NCBI RefSeq assembly: GCF_020781835.1
Contig: NZ_JAJGNJ010000004.1
Location: 62,001 to 126,000, forward strand
Source: Microbacterium testaceum
Lineage (GTDB): Bacteria > Actinomycetota > Actinomycetes > Actinomycetales > Microbacteriaceae
Direction of reading: 5' to 3'
DNA: 64,000 bases
Shown: positions 9,713 through 18,361 of the stretch, one piece after another
Numbering within the stretch: the stretch's first letter is position 1
How the letters are laid out: the number at the start of each line of letters is the position of its first letter
The notes under the pieces: generated by a model
Seen by the model: only the letters and a program-made list of their open reading frames with translations
What the model was told of the DNA's origin: nothing
The model's database searches: none
Program-made: the position numbers and the translations under genes

Positions 9713-10165
9713 TCAGGCCTGCGGGCGGTCCTTGTCGTCGCGCTCGACCTCGGCCTGGCGGGCGGCGCGGTGGTCGTCGCTGATCGAGGTGATGTCGCCG
9801 TCGGCGACTCCGGCGACGTATTCCGCCTCGGTCTCCTCCGCCTCGATGAACTCGTCCTCGGTGACGTAGCCCTGGGCGGGGTTCACCACGCGGAGCACGG
9901 CCTGGCTGTGCACCTTGATGACGACGCCTGGGGCGATCTCCACGTGCGCCGGCTTGTCGAGGTCTTCCCCGTCGTACTCGACCACGGTGCCGTAAAGGCC
10001 GCCCTGGAGCAGGACCTCGGCACCGGGGACGGTCTGCCGCGCCTTCTCCTCCAGCTCGAGCTTCTGCTTCTGCATGCGGCGACGCGAGCTCCAGAACATG
10101 AAGACCAGCAGGCCGATCAGCAGGATGATCAGGCCGTAGTTGGCGAAGAAGTTCGCGAAATCCAT
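9713..10165 (-). CDS. yajC: Preprotein translocase subunit YajC
   Basis: Small accessory membrane protein of the SecDF complex. 150 residues: one membrane segment at about residues 9-27 (YGLIILLIGLLVFMFWSSRR), the typical basic stretch after it (RRMQKQKLELEEKA), the conserved GAEVLLQGGLYGTVVEYDGED and VEIAPGVVIKVHSQAVLRVV core, and an acidic C-terminal tail. It is the first gene of the yajC-secD-secF operon, 79 bases downstream of ruvB on the same strand. Confidence 0.93.
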   Translation of the reverse strand: MDFANFFANYGLIILLIGLLVFMFWSSRRRMQKQKLELEEKARQTVPGAEVLLQGGLYGTVVEYDGEDLDKPAHVEIAPGVVIKVHSQAVLRVVNPAQGYVTEDEFIEAEETEAEYVAGVADGDITSISDDHRAARQAEVERDDKDRPQA

Positions 10166-10244
10166 GGAGGCGGTGCACCTTTCGATTCAGGCGCGCCGTG
10201 CGGCACTGCCTGGAGGGGTCGGGGAATCCCTCGCCGAGTATAGG

Positions 10245-11294
10245 TCATCCCCCTTGACTGAATCGGAGGAGCCCGTCGGGGTGGGGAGCACCGAGATGGT
10301 CGTAGGCCTCGGGGGTGGCGACACGGCCCCGCGGTGTACGCCCCATGAAGCCGATACGCACGAGGTAGGGCTCGACGACCGACTCGATCGTCTCGGGCTC
10401 CTCCCCGACGGCCACGGCGAGCGTGCTCAGCCCCACGGGTCCGCCGCGGAAGCGCCGCACGAGAGCGTCGAGCACCGCGCGGTCGAGGCGGTCGAGGCCG
10501 ATGGCATCCACGTCGTAGAGGTCGAGGGCGGCGTCGACCGTGCGGACGTCGGCGTCACCGGCGTCGGTTCCGGTCGACGGACCGTGCACGACGAGGTAGT
10601 CGCGGACGCGGCGCAGCAGGCGGTTGGCGATGCGGGGAGTGCCGCGCGAACGGCGAGCGATCTCGGACCGTGCGGTGCCGGGAAGCCCCACGTCGAGCAT
10701 GGATGCCGAACGCGAGACGACTCGCTCGAGTTCTTCCGGCTCGTAGTACTCCAGGTGCGCGGTGAACCCGAAGCGGTCACGCAGCGGGTTGGGCAGGAGC
10801 CCGGCGCGCGTGGTCGCGCCCACGAGCGTGAACGGCGCAAGGTCGAGGGGGATGCTCGTCGCACCGGCGCCCTTGCCGACCATGATGTCGATGCGGAAGT
10901 CCTCCATCGCGAGGTACAGCATCTCTTCGGCGGAGCGCGCCATGCGATGGATCTCGTCGATGAAGAGCACTTCGCCCGGTGTCAGTGAGGACAGCAGAGC
11001 GGCGAGGTCGCCGGCGTGTTGGATCGCCGGCCCGCTCGACAGGCGCAGCGGACGGCCGCTCTCGTGCGCGACGATCATCGCCAGGGTCGTCTTGCCCAGG
11101 CCAGGAGGGCCGGACAGCAGGATGTGGTCGGGTGAGCGCTGCTGAATGCGGGCGGCGTCGAGCAGCAGCTGCAGTTGTCCGCGCACCTTCTGCTGCCCGA
11201 CGAACTCGCTCAGCGAGGTCGGGCGCAGGGCCCCCTCGATCGCGAGTTCGGTCTCGTCGTCGGGGGTGCCGGCGTCGCGCACGACGTCAGCCAC
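10245..11294 (-). CDS. ruvB: Holliday junction branch-migration helicase RuvB
   Basis: Hexameric AAA+ motor that drives branch migration with RuvA. 349 residues. Seen are [19 protein letters not shown] near residue 26, Walker [15 protein letters not shown] near 60, Walker [11 protein letters not shown] near 108, sensor [17 protein letters not shown] near 160, and the C-terminal winged helix ending [22 protein letters not shown]. Its start overlaps the end of ruvA by 8 bases, so the two are co-translated. Confidence 0.96.
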   Translation of the reverse strand: MADVVRDAGTPDDETELAIEGALRPTSLSEFVGQQKVRGQLQLLLDAARIQQRSPDHILLSGPPGLGKTTLAMIVAHESGRPLRLSSGPAIQHAGDLAALLSSLTPGEVLFIDEIHRMARSAEEMLYLAMEDFRIDIMVGKGAGATSIPLDLAPFTLVGATTRAGLLPNPLRDRFGFTAHLEYYEPEELERVVSRSASMLDVGLPGTARSEIARRSRGTPRIANRLLRRVRDYLVVHGPSTGTDAGDADVRTVDAALDLYDVDAIGLDRLDRAVLDALVRRFRGGPVGLSTLAVAVGEEPETIESVVEPYLVRIGFMGRTPRGRVATPEAYDHLGAPHPDGLLRFSQGG

Positions 11295-11907
11295 CGACGG
11301 GCTCCTTCCGCGCGGGACCGAGGAGGGCGAGGGTGAGCCGGAGCAGGGCCTGGACCGAGGCCCGGTCGGCCTCGGCCGCGTCCTCGGCGACGGATGCCAC
11401 GGCCTCGGCGGCGACGCGTTCGCTCCAGCCGAGTCCGACGAGCGCCTGCGTGACCTGCATCGGCACCTGACCGTGCGGGGCCACCGCCGCCGGTGCCTGT
11501 GCGGGGGCGACAGCCAGCTTGCCGGCCAGCTGCACGACGATGAGCTTCGCGGTCTTCGGCCCGATGCCCGAGACGCGCTTGAACGGGGCGTCGTCGTCGT
11601 CGGTGACCGCTTGGGCGATCTGCGGCACCGTGAGGGACGAGAGCACCCCCATCGCGGACTTGGGACCGACGCCCGTCACCCCGATGAGCTGTGTGAACAC
11701 CGTGAGCTCCTCACGCGTCTCGAAGCCGAAGAGCGAGAGGGCGTCCTCGCGGACAACCAGGTGCGTGTGCAGGTGCACCTGGTCGCCGACGTGGGTGGTG
11801 CGCGCGACCTGCGGCGTCACCGCGACCGAGAGCCCGACTCCCCCGACGACCACGACGAGGGTGTCGTCGCCGACGTGCCCCGCGACACCCTGCAGCGAAG
11901 AGATCAT
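11287..11907 (-). CDS. ruvA: Holliday junction DNA helicase subunit RuvA
   Basis: Tetrameric junction-binding subunit of RuvAB. 206 residues. The N-terminal OB fold begins [25 protein letters not shown]; two helix-hairpin-helix motifs follow ([17 protein letters not shown] near 78 and [19 protein letters not shown] near 113); the C-terminal RuvB-contacting domain has the [15 protein letters not shown] motif near 158. It lies 9 bases after ruvC, giving a ruvC-ruvA-ruvB operon. Confidence 0.95.
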   Translation of the reverse strand: MISSLQGVAGHVGDDTLVVVVGGVGLSVAVTPQVARTTHVGDQVHLHTHLVVREDALSLFGFETREELTVFTQLIGVTGVGPKSAMGVLSSLTVPQIAQAVTDDDDAPFKRVSGIGPKTAKLIVVQLAGKLAVAPAQAPAAVAPHGQVPMQVTQALVGLGWSERVAAEAVASVAEDAAEADRASVQALLRLTLALLGPARKEPVGG

Positions 11908-11916
11908 GCAAAGAGC

Positions 11917-12531
11917 CTACGCGCCGGTTCGGACCTTTGTTCGAGCGACACGCGTCCCTGTGGAGGGCTGGCGCTTCTCGGCATCCCGCCAGGCCTTCTG
12001 TGCGGGAGTGAGGGCGCCCCCAGACACGGGCGTCGCCGCTCCCCCGCGCCAGGCGTGGCACAGCGCCAAGGCGAGTGCGTCGGCGGCGTCGGCCGGCTGG
12101 GGCAGCGCATCGAGCCGCAGGACGCGCGCGACCATTGTCTGCACCTGGAGCTTGTCGGCCGAGCCGTAGCCGGTGATCGCGGCCTTGACCTCGCTCGGGG
12201 TGTGGGTGGCGGCGGGGATGCCATGCTCCGCCGCCAGCAGCAGCGCGATGCCGCTCGCCTGCGCGGTGCCCATCACCGAGTGGCGGTTGTTCTGCGCGAA
12301 CACGCGCTCGACGGCGACGACGTGCGGATCGTGGGCCGCCAGCACCGTGCGGATGCCGGCCGCGATCGTGGCGAGGCGCTTCTCGATCGGATCGGCGACG
12401 GCCGAGCGGACCACCCCGACGTGGACGAGGGATGCCGTGCGGTCGGGCGAGACGTCGACCACGCCGATGCCGCAGCGCGTCAACCCGGGGTCGATACCGA
12501 GGACGCGCAGAGAACGAGACACGGCCCCCAC
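11917..12531 (-). CDS. ruvC: Crossover junction endodeoxyribonuclease RuvC
   Basis: Resolves Holliday junctions by paired cleavage. About 201-204 residues. The first catalytic Asp is in RVLGIDPGLTRCG near residue 13; VAVERVFAQNNRHSVMGTAQASG (near 75-97) carries the second acidic residue; HTPSEVKAAITGYGSADKLQVQTMV and DAADALALALCHAW near the end carry the remaining ones. Two GTG starts are possible, 12531 and 12522; neither has a clear Shine-Dalgarno sequence, and both fall in a hairpin that looks like the yebC terminator. First gene of ruvCAB. Confidence 0.94.
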   Translation of the reverse strand: MGAVSRSLRVLGIDPGLTRCGIGVVDVSPDRTASLVHVGVVRSAVADPIEKRLATIAAGIRTVLAAHDPHVVAVERVFAQNNRHSVMGTAQASGIALLLAAEHGIPAATHTPSEVKAAITGYGSADKLQVQTMVARVLRLDALPQPADAADALALALCHAWRGGAATPVSGGALTPAQKAWRDAEKRQPSTGTRVARTKVRTGA

Positions 12532-12550
12532 GCTAAGCGCAGGGGCCGTG
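12520..12550 (-). terminator. Hairpin between yebC and ruvC, covering the ruvC start
   Basis: Arms CACGGCCCC (12520-12528) and GGGGCCGTG (12542-12550), with a smaller CGC-TAA-GCG hairpin inside the loop. It is 20 bases after the yebC stop on the minus strand, and both candidate ruvC GTG codons (12522 and 12531) lie in its arm or loop. Confidence 0.5.
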
Positions 12551-12570
12551 GAGTCGGGCAGGGCGCGCCC

Positions 12571-13329
12571 TTACTCGTCGTTCTCGAGTTCGGCCTGCAC
12601 CTCGGCGGTCAGGTCGAAGTTCGTGTAGACGTTCTGCACGTCGTCGCTGTCTTCGAGCGCGTCGATCAGGCGGAACACCTTGCGCGCGGTGTCGGCGTCG
12701 ACCTCGACCTTGAGCGAGGGGACGAACTCCACGTCGGCGGAGTCGTACTCGATGCCGGCGTCCTGCAGCGCTGAGCGGACGGTCACCAGGTCGCTCGCCT
12801 CGGTGATGACGCCGAAGCCGTCGCCGTGCGGCTCGACCTCTTCCGCGCCGGCCTCGAGGACGGCGAGCATGACGTCGTCCTCGGTCGTGCCCTCGGAGGG
12901 GACGACGATGACACCCTTGCGGCTGAAGTTGTAGGCCACGCTGCCGGGGTCTGCCAGCGTGCCGCCGTTGCGGCTGAGCGCGGTGCGCACCTCGGCCGCG
13001 GCGCGGTTCTTGTTGTCGGTCAGGCACTCGATGAGGAACGCGACGCCGTTGGGGCCGTATCCCTCGTACATGATCGAGGAGTACTCGACGGCCTCGCCGC
13101 CGATGCCGGCGCCGCGCTTGATGGCGCGGTCGATGTTGTCTTTGGGGACCGAGGTCTTCTTGGCCTTGAGCACCGCGTCGAAGAGCGTCGGGTTGCCCTG
13201 GAGGTCCGGCCCGCCGAGCTTGGCGGCGACCTCGATGTTCTTGATGAGCTTGGCCCACGACTTGGCGCGGCGGGCGTCGACGACCGCCTTCTTGTGCTTG
13301 GTCGTGGCCCATTTGGAGTGTCCGGACAT
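12571..13329 (-). CDS. YebC/PmpR family protein
   Basis: 252 residues, the standard length. Opens [21 protein letters not shown] with the family signature; contains [24 protein letters not shown] near residues 68-90 and [15 protein letters not shown] at the end. Family members were described as DNA-binding regulators; some bacterial members have been linked to translation of difficult peptides. The place beside ruvC and pdxT is conserved in actinobacteria. The start ATG is 10 bases from the pdxT stop. Confidence 0.93.
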   Translation of the reverse strand: MSGHSKWATTKHKKAVVDARRAKSWAKLIKNIEVAAKLGGPDLQGNPTLFDAVLKAKKTSVPKDNIDRAIKRGAGIGGEAVEYSSIMYEGYGPNGVAFLIECLTDNKNRAAAEVRTALSRNGGTLADPGSVAYNFSRKGVIVVPSEGTTEDDVMLAVLEAGAEEVEPHGDGFGVITEASDLVTVRSALQDAGIEYDSADVEFVPSLKVEVDADTARKVFRLIDALEDSDDVQNVYTNFDLTAEVQAELENDE

Positions 13330-13339
13330 GGGCTCCAGT

Positions 13340-13960
13340 CTAGAACGAGGGCGCCGACACCCCGGCGCGCGAACGGACGCGGTCCAGGAACCGCGCGTGA
13401 AAGCGCGTCTCGCCCGTGGATTCGGGGTGGAACGCCAGTCCGAGGAGGTTCCCCTGCTCGACGGCGACGACGCGCCCGTCGGGCAGGGTCGCCAGGGGGG
13501 CGGCATCCTGTCCGGTCTCGGTCACCACGGGCGCGCGGATGAACACGGCGTGCACCGGCGGATCGCCCAGGACGGGAACGGCGAGGTCGGTCTCGAACGA
13601 TTGCGTCTGGGAGCCGAAGGCGTTGCGCTGCACGCGCACGTCGAGGCCCCCGAAGGTGCGCTGCCCCTCGATCGCGCCGTCGATGCGGTCGGCGAGGAGG
13701 ATGAGCCCCGCGCACGTCCCCAGCACCGGGAGACCGTCGGCGATCGCCTCGCGCACCGGATCGAACAGGCCGAACGCGCGGGCGAGCTTGTCGATCACGC
13801 TGGACTCGCCGCCGGGCAGCACGAGACCGTCCACCTCGGCGAGCTCGGACGGGCGCCGGACGGGCCGGGCGTCGGCGCCCAGGTCCGCGAGCACGCGGAG
13901 GTGCTCGCGGACGTCGCCCTGGAGGGCGAGGACGCCGACGCGAGGGGTGTTACCAGCCAC
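13340..13960 (-). CDS. pdxT: Pyridoxal 5'-phosphate synthase glutaminase subunit PdxT
   Basis: Class I glutaminase that passes ammonia to PdxS for vitamin B6 synthesis. 206 residues from a GTG start ([20 protein letters not shown]). Catalytic elements visible: [14 protein letters not shown] near residue 51, the nucleophile Cys in [14 protein letters not shown] near 82, and the His-Glu pair in [15 protein letters not shown] near 178. It overlaps the end of pdxS by 11 bases, consistent with coupled expression of the two subunits. Confidence 0.95.
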   Translation of the reverse strand: MAGNTPRVGVLALQGDVREHLRVLADLGADARPVRRPSELAEVDGLVLPGGESSVIDKLARAFGLFDPVREAIADGLPVLGTCAGLILLADRIDGAIEGQRTFGGLDVRVQRNAFGSQTQSFETDLAVPVLGDPPVHAVFIRAPVVTETGQDAAPLATLPDGRVVAVEQGNLLGLAFHPESTGETRFHARFLDRVRSRAGVSAPSF

Positions 13961-14834
13961 GCTCGGCCAGGCGGTGCGGCGCGGGCAGGTCAGCGACGTT
14001 GATGCCGACCATGGCCTCACCGAGTCCGCGCGAGGCCTCGGCCACGATCTTCGGGTCGTCGTGGAACGTCGTGGCCTTGACGATCGCGGCGGCGCGCTGC
14101 GCGGGGTTGCCCGACTTGAAGATGCCCGACCCGACGAAGACGCCGTCGGCTCCGAGCTGCATCATCATCGCCGCGTCGGCGGGGGTCGCCACGCCGCCGG
14201 CGGTGAAGAGGACGACGGGGAGCTTCCCTGTTTCGGCGATCTCGGCCACGAGCTCGTACGGTGCCTGGAGTTCCTTGGCCGCGACGTAGAGCTCGTCCTT
14301 GGTCTTGGCCCGGAGGGCGTTGATCTCGCCGGTGATCGTGCGGATGTGCTTGGTCGCCTCGGACACGTCGCCGGTCCCCGCCTCGCCCTTCGAGCGGATC
14401 ATCGCGGCACCCTCGGTGATCCGGCGCAGCGCCTCGCCGAGATTGGTTGCACCGCACACGAACGGCACGGTGAAGTTCCACTTGTCGATGTGGTTGACGT
14501 AGTCGGCGGGCGAGAGCACCTCGGACTCGTCGATGTAGTCGACGCCGAGCTCCTGCAGGATCTGCGCCTCGACGAAGTGGCCGATGCGGGCCTTGGCCAT
14601 GACGGGGATCGAGACGGATGCCACGATGTCGTCGATCAGGTCGGGGTCGCTCATGCGGGCGACGCCGCCCTGTGCGCGGATGTCGGCGGGGACCCGCTCG
14701 AGGGCCATGACCGCGACCGCGCCGGCGTCCTCGGCGATGCGGGCCTGTTCCGCGGTGACGACGTCCATGATCACGCCGCCCTTGAGCATCTCGGCGAGTC
14801 CGCGCTTGACGCGGGAGGTTCCGGTGTCGGTCAT
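13950..14834 (-). CDS. pdxS: Pyridoxal 5'-phosphate synthase lyase subunit PdxS
   Basis: Builds PLP from ribose 5-phosphate, glyceraldehyde 3-phosphate and ammonia. 294 residues, TIM barrel. [20 protein letters not shown] opens the protein; [31 protein letters not shown], then the catalytic-Lys region [17 protein letters not shown] near 81 and [21 protein letters not shown] near 205 are all present. Start ATG 14834. The gene heads pdxS-pdxT and diverges from pdxR with a 95-base intergenic region that carries a 16-base palindrome. Confidence 0.96.
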   Translation of the reverse strand: MTDTGTSRVKRGLAEMLKGGVIMDVVTAEQARIAEDAGAVAVMALERVPADIRAQGGVARMSDPDLIDDIVASVSIPVMAKARIGHFVEAQILQELGVDYIDESEVLSPADYVNHIDKWNFTVPFVCGATNLGEALRRITEGAAMIRSKGEAGTGDVSEATKHIRTITGEINALRAKTKDELYVAAKELQAPYELVAEIAETGKLPVVLFTAGGVATPADAAMMMQLGADGVFVGSGIFKSGNPAQRAAAIVKATTFHDDPKIVAEASRGLGEAMVGINVADLPAPHRLAERGW

Positions 14835-14866
14835 TGTCGATTCCCTTCGCGCTTCGGGGCGCTTTC

Positions 14867-14882
14867 TTTGGCTTAGGCCAAA
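14867..14882. promoter_or_regulatory. Palindromic operator candidate between pdxS and pdxR
   Basis: TTTGGC, spacer TTAG, GCCAAA: perfect 6-base arms. It is 33 bases upstream of the pdxS start and 48 bases upstream of the pdxR start. A MocR-type PdxR encoded next door is the obvious candidate ligand. PdxR sites in other actinobacteria are also in this divergent region; the motif itself is my inference. Confidence 0.5.
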
Positions 14883-14929
14883 CCGTAGCACGGCGCAGGA
14901 CATATGCTGGGCGAACCGAGAGGGGGCGT

Positions 14930-16270
14930 ATGACCGTCGACATCACCGGACGCTCGGCATCCGAGATCGCGGCAGACCTGCGCGCACGCATCGAACGCGG
15001 GCAGCTCCAGCCGGGTGACGCGCTGTCTCCCGTGCGGGCCCTCGCCGCCGAGCTGGGCGTCAACCGCAACACCGTCGTGGCCGCCTACCGGACGCTCGCT
15101 CAAGCCGGTCTGGTCGTGGCCCGTGGTCGCGGCGGGACGCGGGTCGCCGGGCACGCGCCCGTGGCGCAGGAGGGCTACGCCGCCGGCACGGTGCTGCGCG
15201 ACGTCGGGACGGGGAATCCCGATCCCGCGCTCATCCCCGACCCGGCGCCGGCGCTCGCCCGCTCCGGCCGTCCGGTGCTGTACGGCGAGCCCGTCGTCGA
15301 CCCGGGGCTGGAGGCGTGGTCCCGGGAGTGGATGTCCGAGGGACTCCCCGACGTCCGTCCGCGCATCACGGTCACCAGCGGCGCGAGCGATGCCATCGAA
15401 CGTCTGCTCGCGCAGGCCCTGCAGCGCGAGGACGCGGTCGCGCTCGAGGATCCGTGCTTCCTCTCGGCGCTGCACACGGTGCGGCAGGGCGGGTATCGCG
15501 CGGTGCCCGTCGCAGTGGACGCCGAGGGCATGACGGTCGAGGGCCTGCGCGCCGCGCTGGCCGACGGCGTCCGCGCGGTGATCTGCACGCCGCGCGCCCA
15601 CAACCCCACCGGTGCCAGCCTGACCGCTGCACGCGCGGCGCAGCTGCGCGCCGTGCTCGCCGACCACCCGTACGTGCTCGTGATCGAGGACGACCACTTC
15701 TCGCTGCTCTCGCGCGCTGAACTCCACTCCGTGATCGGCGAAACGCAGCAGCGCTGGGCGCGGATCCGCTCGGTGTCGAAGTTCCTCGGACCCGACATGT
15801 GCCTGGCCGTCGTGGCATCCGATGACGAGACCGCCGACCGTCTGGCGCTGCGCCTCACACCCGGGACGACGTGGGTGAGCCACATCCTGCAGCGGCTCAC
15901 GCTCGCTCTGGTGACCGACCCCGACGTACGCACCGGGATCGACCGCGCCGGAACCCACTACGCCGAACGCAACGCGGCCTTCGCGGTCGCACTGGCGGAT
16001 CGGGGACTGCCCGTGACCGTCGGCGACGGCCTCAACCTGTGGGTGCCGCTCCCGGTGCCCGCCGCCCGCGTCCGCGAAGACCTCATGCGCCGCGGGTGGC
16101 TCGTCCGCGACGGCGACCACTTCTTCCTCTCGCCCGAGGCCGCCGGCGATTACCTGCGACTCACCGTGCATCACCTCGACGATGCCGAGACCGTGTCGCT
16201 CGCGGACGATCTCGCGAGCGCCGTGGCCGCGCTCCAGCCGTCCGTGCGAGGTGGGAGGATCGAGGGATGA
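14930..16270 (+). CDS. pdxR: MocR-family transcriptional regulator, PdxR type
   Basis: 446 residues. Residues 1-70 form a GntR winged helix ([20 protein letters not shown] near 30-50); residues ~100-440 are a class I aminotransferase fold that binds [22 protein letters not shown] near 144, [15 protein letters not shown] near 171, [10 protein letters not shown] near 223, and [18 protein letters not shown] near 280 with the PLP-binding Lys are visible. In this family PLP binding switches activation of pdxST. Start ATG 14930 follows AGGGGG. Its stop overlaps the pdxY start (ATGA). Confidence 0.9.
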   Translation: MTVDITGRSASEIAADLRARIERGQLQPGDALSPVRALAAELGVNRNTVVAAYRTLAQAGLVVARGRGGTRVAGHAPVAQEGYAAGTVLRDVGTGNPDPALIPDPAPALARSGRPVLYGEPVVDPGLEAWSREWMSEGLPDVRPRITVTSGASDAIERLLAQALQREDAVALEDPCFLSALHTVRQGGYRAVPVAVDAEGMTVEGLRAALADGVRAVICTPRAHNPTGASLTAARAAQLRAVLADHPYVLVIEDDHFSLLSRAELHSVIGETQQRWARIRSVSKFLGPDMCLAVVASDDETADRLALRLTPGTTWVSHILQRLTLALVTDPDVRTGIDRAGTHYAERNAAFAVALADRGLPVTVGDGLNLWVPLPVPAARVREDLMRRGWLVRDGDHFFLSPEAAGDYLRLTVHHLDDAETVSLADDLASAVAALQPSVRGGRIEG

Positions 16271-17118
16271 AGGTCCTCTCGATCCAGTCGGCCGTCGCCT
16301 ACGGCCACGTCGGAAACTCCGCCGCCGTCTTCCCGCTGCAACGCATCGGGGTCGAGGTGCTGCCGGTCTACACGGTCAATTTCTCGAACCACACCGGCTA
16401 CGGCGCGTGGCGAGGACCGCTCATCTCGCCCGCTGACGTCGCCGACGTCATCACCGGCATCGAGGAACGCGGTGTCTTCGGAGAGATCGATGTCGTGCTG
16501 TCGGGCTACCAGGGCGGGGAAGGCATCGCCGACGTCATCATCGACGCGGTGGCGCGGGTCAAGAAGGCGAATCCGGATGCCGTCTACGCGTGCGACCCGG
16601 TCATGGGCAACGCCAAGTCGGGCTGCTTCGTCGCTCCGGCGATCCCCGTGCTGCTCCGCGAGCGCGTCGTCCCCGTCGCCGACATCATCACCCCCAACCA
16701 GTTCGAACTCGGCTTCCTCACCGGGACAGAGCCGGGAAGCATCGAGTCGACCCTGGAGTCGGCAGACCTCGTTCGCTCCCGCGGCCCGCGCACGGTGCTG
16801 GTGACCAGCGTCGAGCGGCCGGACCGCGAGCCGGACACGATCGAGATGATGGTCGTCGACGACGCGGGCGCCTGGATCGTGCAGACCCCGCTCATCCCCA
16901 TGAAGGCGAACGGCTCCGGCGACGTCACGGCGGCGCTCTTCACGGCGCACTATCGCCGCACGGGCGACGCGGCCGATGCTCTGGCGCGCACGGCCTCGAG
17001 CGTGTTCGATCTGCTGCAGAACACGTTCGATGCGGGATCCCGCGAACTCCGTCTCATCGAGTCGCAGGAGGCCTACGCCCACCCGCGTCTGCAGTTCGGC
17101 GTTCGCCAGGTGCGCTGA
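16267..17118 (+). CDS. pdxY: Pyridoxal kinase PdxY
   Basis: Phosphorylates pyridoxal with ATP, salvaging B6. 283 residues of the ribokinase-like fold. Key motifs: SIQSAVAYGHVGNSAAVFPLQ near residue 5, VYTVNFSNHTGYG near 37, YACDPVMGN near 112, ADIITPNQFELGFLTG near 139, and the catalytic GSGD in MKANGSGDVTAALF near 215. It is translationally coupled to pdxR (ATGA overlap), so synthesis (pdxST), control (pdxR) and salvage (pdxY) are together. Confidence 0.94.
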   Translation: MKVLSIQSAVAYGHVGNSAAVFPLQRIGVEVLPVYTVNFSNHTGYGAWRGPLISPADVADVITGIEERGVFGEIDVVLSGYQGGEGIADVIIDAVARVKKANPDAVYACDPVMGNAKSGCFVAPAIPVLLRERVVPVADIITPNQFELGFLTGTEPGSIESTLESADLVRSRGPRTVLVTSVERPDREPDTIEMMVVDDAGAWIVQTPLIPMKANGSGDVTAALFTAHYRRTGDAADALARTASSVFDLLQNTFDAGSRELRLIESQEAYAHPRLQFGVRQVR

Positions 17119-17128
17119 CCGGCCGGGA

Positions 17129-17739
17129 TCAGCCGCCGTAGACCTCGGTGTAGGCGGCGATCCAGGCGTCGCCGTCGTCCGGGCACAGGAACGTGGTCCC
17201 GAACACCATGACGCTCGCGATCGGGCTCTCGGCGAACGTCCGATCGTCGCCCTGCAGGTCGGCCGGGAGAAGCTGGGCGAACAGGGGTGACGTGGCCACG
17301 TGCGACCTCAGCAGGTCGGCGTCGATGTCGTGGTGATTCAGGATCGCCGTCTCGCACGCGTCCGCGGCGAGGGCGAGCGACAGGCTCTCCTCCTGGTCCG
17401 TCCACGTCGCGCCCTGTTCTTCGACGTACGCCTTCTGCTGGGCGATGAACTCCTTCTGCGCCGGAGTCACGGCCGTCAGCGGAGTGCCATCCAGCGGCAG
17501 CTGCTGCTCCTCGAAGAAGCGCTCGCGTTCGGCGAAGGCGTCTTCGACATCGTCGCCGGGAGCGGGATCGCCCGACTCCTCGGGCAGCGGTGGCTGTGCC
17601 GACGGTTCCCCGGTGCGGTGAGCGGCGCGTCAGGGCCATGCGGGCCGAGCGGACTCGGCAGACGGATGCACCCGGTCGTCGTGCTGAGCGCAGTGGCGAC
17701 GATGAGCGTCAGGACGAGGGGACGGACGCGAGCCTTCAT
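17129..17739 (-). pseudogene. Secreted lipoprotein of unknown function, broken by a one-base frameshift
   Basis: From ATG 17739 the protein starts MKARVRPLVLTLIVAT with a lipoprotein signal whose lipobox ends TTTGC at Cys24. The frame continues to about Pro43 (LTAPG), then reads as nonsense to a stop at 17476. Shifting by one base at the C4 run 17608-17611 (G4 on the coding strand) restores a sensible acidic protein, EPSAQPPLPEESG, continuing through FAERERFFEEQQLPLDG to EVYGG at 17129. One added G would make a clean 203-residue lipoprotein. The mature part has Cys at ACETA and FLCPDD that could pair. Either a real frameshift, a phase-variable tract, or a sequencing error. No function recognised. 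Confidence 0.75.
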
Positions 17740-17794
17740 GGCCCCACCGTAGCGGCGGGTTCGCCCGCGGCTCCGTGGGCTTGCGGTCGAGCCC

Positions 17795-18361
17795 TCAGGC
17801 GTTCCAGGCTTCGGCCACCGTGCGCCGGACGTCGCCCAGAAGCTGCGGCAGGGCCTTGGTCTTCGCGATGATCGGGAAGAAGTTCGCATCCGACGCCCAC
17901 CGCGGAACGATGTGCTGGTGCAGATGAGCATCGACGCCGGCGCCGGCGATCGCCCCCTGGTTCATGCCGAGGTTGAAGCCGTCACAGCGCGACACCGCCC
18001 GCAGCACGCGCATCCCCCGCTGCGTGAGAGCGCCGATCTCGGCGACCTCTTCGTCGGTCGCCTGGTCGTACGTCGCGATGTGGCGGTAGGGGCAGACGAG
18101 GAGATGTCCCGAGTTGTAGGGGAAGAGGTTCAGCAGCACGTAGGCGCTCTTCCCGCGTGCGACGATCAGCCCGTCCTCGTCCGACTTCGCCGGTGCCGCG
18201 CAGAACGGGCAATTCTGCTCCATCGGCTCGCGTCCGGCCTGGATGTAGGCCATGCGGTGCGGTGTCCACAGGCGCTGGAACTCGTCCGGCACGCCCGGAA
18301 GCTCCGCGGCGGCGACGATCTCGGCATCGCCGGCCGCGGAGGCATCCGCTTCGGTCGTCAC
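17795..18361 (-). CDS. HIT-family protein, diadenosine tetraphosphate phosphorylase-like
   Basis: 188 residues. The zinc-type CPFCAAP motif near residue 51 and the catalytic histidine triad in [12 protein letters not shown] near 145 are present, with [19 protein letters not shown] before them. The mycobacterial homologue (Rv2613c), also beside thrS, is an AP4A phosphorylase, so a role in clearing dinucleoside polyphosphates made by aminoacyl-tRNA synthetases is plausible. Start GTG 18361 overlaps the thrS stop (GTGA), so the two are co-translated. Confidence 0.88.
   Translation of the reverse strand: MTTEADASAAGDAEIVAAAELPGVPDEFQRLWTPHRMAYIQAGREPMEQNCPFCAAPAKSDEDGLIVARGKSAYVLLNLFPYNSGHLLVCPYRHIATYDQATDEEVAEIGALTQRGMRVLRAVSRCDGFNLGMNQGAIAGAGVDAHLHQHIVPRWASDANFFPIIAKTKALPQLLGDVRRTVAEAWNA

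Noticed and set aside
10165..12600. LexA/SOS box controlling ruvCAB
   Set aside because: No TCGAAC-N4-GTTCGA-like site in the yebC-ruvC or flanking gaps.
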